Origin: JANNSO01 sp964485395
GTDB lineage: Bacteria; Spirochaetota; Spirochaetia; Treponematales; UBA12059
Length of the DNA stretch: 64,000 nucleotides
Reading direction: 5' to 3'
Assembly: GCA_964485395.1 (NCBI GenBank)
Contig: CAZAJF010000023.1
Coordinates: forward strand, 5,847-69,846
The stretch's first letter is position 1. Every line of letters starts with the position of its first letter. Below are positions 59,672 to 64,000 of the stretch, piece by piece. The notes beneath the pieces are model-generated. The model saw only the letters and a program-made list of their open reading frames with translations, had not been told where the DNA came from and made no database searches. The position numbers and the translations under genes were made by a program.

Positions 59672-59701
59672 TTGAAAGCCTTGCATTGTGTACTGTATTG
59701 T
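59672..59701 (+). promoter_or_regulatory. Promoter and small hairpin before queD
   Basis: TTGAAA (59672-59677), 18 bp, TATTGT (59696-59701). A GGGG/CCCC hairpin (59715-59727) lies in the short leader just before GGAGG. The AT-rich 59453-59671 region upstream shows no gene. Confidence 0.5.
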
Positions 59702-59741
59702 GATAGGTATTTCCGGGGGCTGTCCCCAAAATGGAGGCGAC

Positions 59742-60104
59742 ATGTTTACGGTCAGGGTCGAGGCGTCTTTCGCGGCGGCGCATTTTCTAACGCAATATCA
59801 CGGCAAGTGCGAGAATTTCCACGGCCACAACTACCTCGTGCGCGTTTATGCGCGCGGCGATACCTTGGATGCGGCCGGCATGCTGGTGGATTTCGGCGTT
59901 CTCAAAGCGTGCATGAAGCGCGTCATCGACGTGTTGGACCATTCCAACCTGAATGAGAATGCAGCGTTCGCCAACTCACCCAGCGCGGAGCGCATCGCCA
60001 AGCATATTTATAGCTCTATGCTGCTCGATACGCCCGGATTGCCGCTTTGCGCGGTGGAGGTTTTCGAGACTCCCACCAGCGTAGCGCGATACGAGCCGGA
60101 TTAA
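59742..60104 (+). CDS. queD: 6-carboxytetrahydropterin synthase (QueD/PTPS family)
   Basis: A 120-residue member of the 6-pyruvoyl-tetrahydropterin synthase family, which converts dihydroneopterin triphosphate, the GTP cyclohydrolase product, towards queuosine precursors. Zinc ligands are in ASFAAAHF and FHGHNYLVRV, the catalytic Cys is in HGKCENF (about residue 24), and LDHSNLN and VFETPTSVARY complete the active site. The ATG at 59742 has GGAGG upstream; the frame is open further 5' without similarity. It stands alone, without queC or queE, but folE2 (32296) can supply substrate. Its stop overlaps the end of the helicase gene. Confidence 0.88.
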   Translation: MFTVRVEASFAAAHFLTQYHGKCENFHGHNYLVRVYARGDTLDAAGMLVDFGVLKACMKRVIDVLDHSNLNENAAFANSPSAERIAKHIYSSMLLDTPGLPLCAVEVFETPTSVARYEPD

Positions 60105-61861
60105 GTCGCTGGGGGTTCGGTTTTTTGACCTTCGTCTCCGCCGGGTTTCTTGCGACGGTTATTGCGCTGAGCGGCGCCTGACGGACGCTGACCTTCGGAT
60201 CGAGCGCGCGGGCTTCGCTGTGCGGAGTCGCCTGAACCATCTGCCCTGGCGCCGCCGATGTTGGCGCCGCCAGTATTGGCGCCGCTTCGGGGAATGCTGG
60301 GACTGCGCCTGATATGCCTTTCGGGGCTTGCCGGGCGAGCGGATCCCGGAGCACGTTCTGCGGACGGGGAGCGATCGGCGAACGGAATACGTTCGGGGCG
60401 GGGGCTTCCGGCTAAGCTTGGGTTACGTCGAACTGCCCCGTCGCGGGGGGCTTGGTATCCGGAATCGGGAGAGCGCGGGCGATATGCGCCGCCTGACGAC
60501 CGCTCGGCTGAGCCCGTCGACCTGTTAGAAGGGCTGCGTGGACGTTCGGAATAGCCGGTGCTGCGCGGGCGGTCCGTCGTGCTTCGCGGCCTTTCGGCCG
60601 AACCTTGTGTGCGGCGTCCGGGAGCGCCACTTCGTGAGGGGGAGCCGCCGGATTCCTGCTTGGATAGGCTCACGCGCTTACGGTTCGTTTCGTCTTCTTC
60701 CGCAAGGGCAAAAAAGTTTTCCGGATCAATGTCGTGAACGTTTCCGGAATCCAGTATTTTGCACATGAAGGGGAAGTTATAGCGTACGGCAATCTTGGAT
60801 GCCCGCTTAAGCTCCACCATGTCGGCGATTGAGATGGAAATGCCCTGTTTTCCCGCGCGTCCCGTTCGGCCGGCCCGGTGTACGTAGATTGAAGGTTCTT
60901 CGGGCAGGTCGTAGCTGATTACGTGGCTTACGTCGGGGATGTCGAGGCCGCGTGCGCCTAGGTCCGTGGTGAGCAGCCAACGAACCTCGCCGGCGGAAAA
61001 CGCCATGACGGCCGATTTTCGCTCGGTACCGTCCTTGTCGGATTTAAGCACCGCGGCTTTGATACCCAGGAACTCGAGTTTCTCGGATACGGTAAACAGG
61101 CACGAGTTGGTAGAAATGAATACGAGGCAGCGCGACGGTTTTACGGCCGCCTCGAACTTGCGCAGAAACTCGGTCTTGGACCGGGACGATGCATGGAAGC
61201 ACCAGTGTTCTATGGAGGTTCGGAGCGCTTCGGTGGAATCGAGGGATACCCTGGCCGCGTCCTTGAACCACTCCGCGGTCTTGTCCACGATTTTATCCGG
61301 TATCGTGGCGGAAACCATGATGCGCGCGCAGTCAGCGGGCACGGCCTCGAGCAGGTCCTTGGTAATCTCGATGACTTCCTTTTCGAACAGGCGGTCGCCT
61401 TCGTCCAGGACGGCCCATTTGCAGGCAGTTGCATGGATATAGCGCGAGCTTATCAAGTCGCGGATGCGCCCTGCCGAACCGATGAGAATATGCGGCTTAT
61501 CGCGGAGCCGCTCCAGCTGCCTGGCCAAAGGAATGGAACCGAGCGCTTGCGCCACGCGGAAGGGCAGGCCGCTTGCCTGTATCAATTTTTCCGTTTCCCG
61601 GTATATCTGCGCGGCGAGGTCGTGTGTCGGAGCTACGATGACGGCGGATAAGTCGGTACTTTCAGGGTCGATCTTGGATAAAATGGGCGCCAGATAGGCA
61701 AAAGTCTTGCCTGTTCCCGTGGCGGCGCTCAGGTAGGCGGAACCGGAAGCCAATACGACGGGGGCGGCAAGGCGTTGTATCTCTGTCGGCTTTTCGAAAC
61801 CGAAGGATATGAGGGCCAGCGCAATTTCTTCGCGGAGGCCAATAGTGGAAAATTCGTGCAT
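60101..61861 (-). CDS. DEAD-box RNA helicase with long Arg/Ser/Pro-rich tail
   Basis: A 586-residue ATP-dependent RNA helicase. The core (about 1-370) has the Q motif FEKPTEIQ, P-loop AATGTGKT, motif II LDEGD (Gly in place of the Ala of DEAD), motif III SAT, and motif VI HRAGRTGRAG. The last 190 residues are of low complexity, rich in Arg, Ser, Pro and Gly with repeated RPRS and SAER words; such tails bind RNA and can promote condensates. The start is taken at ATG 61861, where family similarity begins; an upstream in-frame stretch to 61978 overlaps the adenosine deaminase gene. It may act in ribosome assembly or RNA decay. Confidence 0.87.
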   Translation of the reverse strand: MHEFSTIGLREEIALALISFGFEKPTEIQRLAAPVVLASGSAYLSAATGTGKTFAYLAPILSKIDPESTDLSAVIVAPTHDLAAQIYRETEKLIQASGLPFRVAQALGSIPLARQLERLRDKPHILIGSAGRIRDLISSRYIHATACKWAVLDEGDRLFEKEVIEITKDLLEAVPADCARIMVSATIPDKIVDKTAEWFKDAARVSLDSTEALRTSIEHWCFHASSRSKTEFLRKFEAAVKPSRCLVFISTNSCLFTVSEKLEFLGIKAAVLKSDKDGTERKSAVMAFSAGEVRWLLTTDLGARGLDIPDVSHVISYDLPEEPSIYVHRAGRTGRAGKQGISISIADMVELKRASKIAVRYNFPFMCKILDSGNVHDIDPENFFALAEEDETNRKRVSLSKQESGGSPSRSGAPGRRTQGSAERPRSTTDRPRSTGYSERPRSPSNRSTGSAERSSGGAYRPRSPDSGYQAPRDGAVRRNPSLAGSPRPERIPFADRSPSAERAPGSARPASPERHIRRSPSIPRSGANTGGANIGGARADGSGDSAQRSPRARSEGQRPSGAAQRNNRRKKPGGDEGQKTEPPAT

Positions 61862-61889
61862 TCTCTTATAATCGCATGAAAAAGCTCGC

Positions 61890-62972
61890 TTATACAAGGC
61901 CGAGAACTTGACGAGCCTCCGCATAGCCCGGTTTGATGATATCGTAGATGATCCGTACGCGCTCATTATACGGTGCAAAAGCGCTTTTCATGGCGTTAAT
62001 CGTTACTTTCTCTATGTCGCGCAGAGTAAAGCCGAAGTGAACCACCGCTATCCGGAGTTCCTGGCTTAAGCTCGTATCGCTCATGAGGCGGTTGTCCGTG
62101 CAGAGGCAAACCCGGAAATCGTTACGGTAATAGGTATTGAACGGGTGTTCGTCCAAATTCGCGGCCGCTCCGGTCTGTATGTTGGATGACAGGCAGCATT
62201 CCAGCGGAATCCGCCGGTCGCGCACGTACGAGGCGAGGGAGCCGAATTTTTCTATGCTCGTGCCGTGCACGACCATGTCTTCGAGTAGGCGCGTGCCATG
62301 GCCGATTCTATGGGCTCCGCAAGTTTGCAGCGCTTGCCAGATGGATTCTGGCCCGAAAGCCTCCCCGGCGTGTATGGTTATATTGAAGTTTTTGTTGCGG
62401 ATGTATTGGAACGCTTCCTGGTGCCGCTTGGGCGGGTGGCCCGATTCGTCGCCGGCGATATCAAAGCCAACGACGCCCCGGTCGCGGTAGGCAACCGCAA
62501 GTTCCGCCGTTTCCAGCGAAAACGACGGAGCCATGTTCCTCATGGCGCACAGAATGAGGCCGAAGCAGGTGCCTGTGGATTTTTTACCCGCTTCCATGCC
62601 CCGGAGAGCCGCTTCCACGATGGATTCCAGATCCAGGTTTTCCCGAACCAATAGAATCGGCGCGAATCGGAGTTCCGCGTACACGACACATTCGGCCGCC
62701 AAGTCCTCGATGGCCTCGCGGGCGACGCGCTCGATGGATTCCTTGGTGCGCATGACGCCGCAGGTAAACGCGAATCCTTCCAGGTACAAACCCAGGTTTT
62801 TGCGATCCGCGCCTCGGTGCAGCCAGTCGCCCAGCGATTGCGGCGTGGAGGCGGGCATGTCCAGGGAGAATTCCTTGCCCAATTCCAGCATTGTTTCGGG
62901 CCTGAGCCCGCCGTCGAGGTGATCGTGCAATTCCACTTTGGGAATTTTTCGGAGCGTTTCGTTGCTTATCAT
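61890..62972 (-). CDS. add: Adenosine deaminase
   Basis: A 360-residue zinc enzyme that converts adenosine to inosine in purine salvage. Zinc ligands are in VELHDHLDGG (about 13-22) and ITIHAGEAFGP, the substrate loop is IGHGTRL, and the catalytic Asp is in LCTDNRLMSDTSL (about 290-302), all as in bacterial Add. The ATG at 62972 starts the family-like region; a longer frame upstream runs through the promoter and into the RNase Z gene. There is no Shine-Dalgarno; TATAAT ends 6 nt before the ATG. Confidence 0.9.
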   Translation of the reverse strand: MISNETLRKIPKVELHDHLDGGLRPETMLELGKEFSLDMPASTPQSLGDWLHRGADRKNLGLYLEGFAFTCGVMRTKESIERVAREAIEDLAAECVVYAELRFAPILLVRENLDLESIVEAALRGMEAGKKSTGTCFGLILCAMRNMAPSFSLETAELAVAYRDRGVVGFDIAGDESGHPPKRHQEAFQYIRNKNFNITIHAGEAFGPESIWQALQTCGAHRIGHGTRLLEDMVVHGTSIEKFGSLASYVRDRRIPLECCLSSNIQTGAAANLDEHPFNTYYRNDFRVCLCTDNRLMSDTSLSQELRIAVVHFGFTLRDIEKVTINAMKSAFAPYNERVRIIYDIIKPGYAEARQVLGLV

Positions 62973-62978
62973 GGTTCG

Positions 62979-63007
62979 ATTATAAACCGCAACGGAGCCT
63001 ATTTCCA
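62979..63007 (-). promoter_or_regulatory. Promoter of add, probably leaderless
   Basis: On the minus strand TGGAAA (63007-63002), 17 bp, perfect TATAAT (62984-62979), then six bases to the ATG at 62972. Confidence 0.6.
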
Positions 63008-63032
63008 GCCTGCGGGAGAATTCTTTCCGGCC

Positions 63033-63062
63033 TTGCCTCGCACCGCTTTTTTTCCGTATTAT
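63033..63062 (+). promoter_or_regulatory. Promoter of the RNase Z gene, probably leaderless
   Basis: TTGCCT (63033-63038), 18 bp, TATTAT (63057-63062). The ATG at 63070 begins 8 nt after the -10 box; the ATG at 63061 lies inside the box and is not usable. Confidence 0.55.
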
Positions 63063-63069
63063 GCTGTCG

Positions 63070-63999
63070 ATGAATTTAGAAGCATTTATACTTGGCTGCG
63101 GCGGCATGATGCCCCTGCCAAACAGGCATCTCACCAGCATGCTCCTCAGGCGCGAAGGCGACTTGTTCCTTTTCGACGCGGGGGAAGGCACCCAAGTATC
63201 GCTCCGGAGGCTCAATCTTCGCTGGAAGAAGATTAACGCGATATTCATATCGCATACGCACGCGGATCACGTAACCGGGCTTCCGGGGCTCCTCATGCTC
63301 TCGAGCCAGGTGGACCGGGACGAGCCGCTGTATATCTACGGCCCGCCGCGCATCGCCGAGTATGTGGATACCAGCCGCCGCGTCCTGGACATGTACATCA
63401 ATTACGAGATTATCGTGCGGGAGATCAGCGAAGCGGGAATCTGCCACCAGGGCGACGGTTTCGCCATTCGCGCCTTTCCGCTCAAGCATACCAAGACCTG
63501 CTACGGCTACGCGCTGGAGGAGGAACCTCGACCCGGCGAGTTCAACCCGGACAAAGCCACGGCTCTGGGCGTTCCGCGCGGTCCTTTGTGGTCGCGTCTG
63601 CAGGCGGGCGAAACGGTGCAGGCGGCCGACGGAACTAGCGTAAGCTCCGCGGAAGTCCTGGGACCGGCGCGTTCGGGGCGCAAGGTAAGCTTCGTTACGG
63701 ACTCGCTGTATTTTCCGGCCATTGCGCCGGAGGTCAAGGATTCGGATCTGCTCGTGTGCGAGGGCATGTTCGAGAAGGAACTGCTGGAAAGCGCGCTCGA
63801 AAAAAAGCACATGACCGCGGAACAGGCGGCCCTGATAGCGCGCGACGCAGGCGGCGTGCGCAAGCTGGCCCTCATCCACTACAGCCCGCGCTATACGGAC
63901 TACGATCTCAAGAAACTTTTGGCCGAGGCTCAGGGTATATTTCCCGACACGGTATTATCGCGCGATAGGATGAACATTCCCGTGGAATATATCGACTGA
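63070..63999 (+). CDS. rnz: Ribonuclease Z (tRNA 3' endonuclease)
   Basis: A 309-residue metallo-beta-lactamase-fold endonuclease that cuts tRNA precursors at the 3' end. GCGGMMPLPNRHLTS and FDAGEGTQVSL match the N terminus of the family; FISHTHADHVTGLPGLL (about 57-73) holds the main zinc ligands, VTDSLYF a further Asp, and LIHYSPRY the last His. The exosite arm for tRNA is the segment after about residue 150 (YALEEEPRPGEFN). The TGA ends one base before the window edge, so the gene is complete. It is divergent from add, with the two promoters back to back. Confidence 0.92.
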   Translation: MNLEAFILGCGGMMPLPNRHLTSMLLRREGDLFLFDAGEGTQVSLRRLNLRWKKINAIFISHTHADHVTGLPGLLMLSSQVDRDEPLYIYGPPRIAEYVDTSRRVLDMYINYEIIVREISEAGICHQGDGFAIRAFPLKHTKTCYGYALEEEPRPGEFNPDKATALGVPRGPLWSRLQAGETVQAADGTSVSSAEVLGPARSGRKVSFVTDSLYFPAIAPEVKDSDLLVCEGMFEKELLESALEKKHMTAEQAALIARDAGGVRKLALIHYSPRYTDYDLKKLLAEAQGIFPDTVLSRDRMNIPVEYID

Positions 64000-64000
64000 G

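Noticed and set aside
59709..59741. Possible preQ1 riboswitch before queD
   Set aside because: A GGGG/CCCC hairpin followed by AAAA and the ribosome site looks similar in layout, but the loop cannot pair with the tail as the preQ1-I pseudoknot needs.
61890..63248. 452-residue version of adenosine deaminase
   Set aside because: The extension would run through both divergent promoters and into the RNase Z coding region; family similarity begins at ATG 62972.

Overview
This window reads as chromosome of a free-living or host-associated treponeme-like spirochaete with fairly high GC. The strongest taxonomic evidence is a cytoplasmic filament protein CfpA gene (46362-48437). It sits in a block that, from memory, matches the Treponema pallidum TP0746-TP0751 neighbourhood: a pallilysin (Tp0751)-like protein, a DHH phosphoesterase, a VWA protein, CfpA, an HPr-like protein and a PPDK-like protein. 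Abundant signalling proteins (GGDEF, EAL, class III cyclase-like, SpoIIE phosphatase, hybrid kinase) fit the same group. No rRNA, tRNA, CRISPR array, insertion sequence or prophage was seen.

Layout. 1-7.3 kb: two geranylgeranyl-reductase-like flavoproteins flank a drug-type MFS exporter and its TetR repressor, which share a clear promoter/operator; a GH127-like glycosidase follows. 7.3-12.3 kb: a degenerate cyclase/winged-helix membrane protein is divergent from a PAS-GGDEF-EAL protein, followed by a flavodoxin and an M29 aminopeptidase. 12.4-15.3 kb: minus-strand solute-binding protein, DinB, EamA exporter and HxlR regulator. 15.3-18.9 kb: M24 peptidase, DAO-type oxidoreductase, and an unusual protein joining a degenerate sugar-ABC ATPase half to a LuxR-type HTH. 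19.1-26.3 kb: xylFGH-like sugar ABC transporter, then a second sugar-binding lipoprotein with a hybrid histidine kinase. 26.4-30.7 kb: GtrA, Dtd, and a three-gene operon of two cyclase-like proteins and a diguanylate cyclase.

30.8-35.3 kb: minus-strand run of an aminotransferase, folD, folE2, a stand-alone IMP cyclohydrolase (PurH N-domain) and rlmJ. 35.4-42.5 kb: SpoIIE phosphatase, stand-alone AICAR formyltransferase (the other half of PurH activity, on the opposite strand), miaB, a LapA-like protein and a SPOR protein. 42.5-52.3 kb: the treponemal CfpA block. 52.4-58.5 kb: minus-strand hypothetical, TPR, HD, ddl and murE genes. 58.6-64 kb: a decayed beta-helix gene, queD, a DEAD-box helicase, adenosine deaminase and RNase Z.

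Points that stand out are: the ABC-ATPase/LuxR fusion beside the xylose-type transporter; the HPr-like plus ATP-grasp-degenerate PPDK-like pair beside cfpA; in-frame stop codons in the PPDK-like gene and in murE; and four genes whose -10 box lies 6-8 nt before an ATG without a Shine-Dalgarno, suggesting leaderless mRNAs. All functional calls come from reading motifs by eye; no database search was run.
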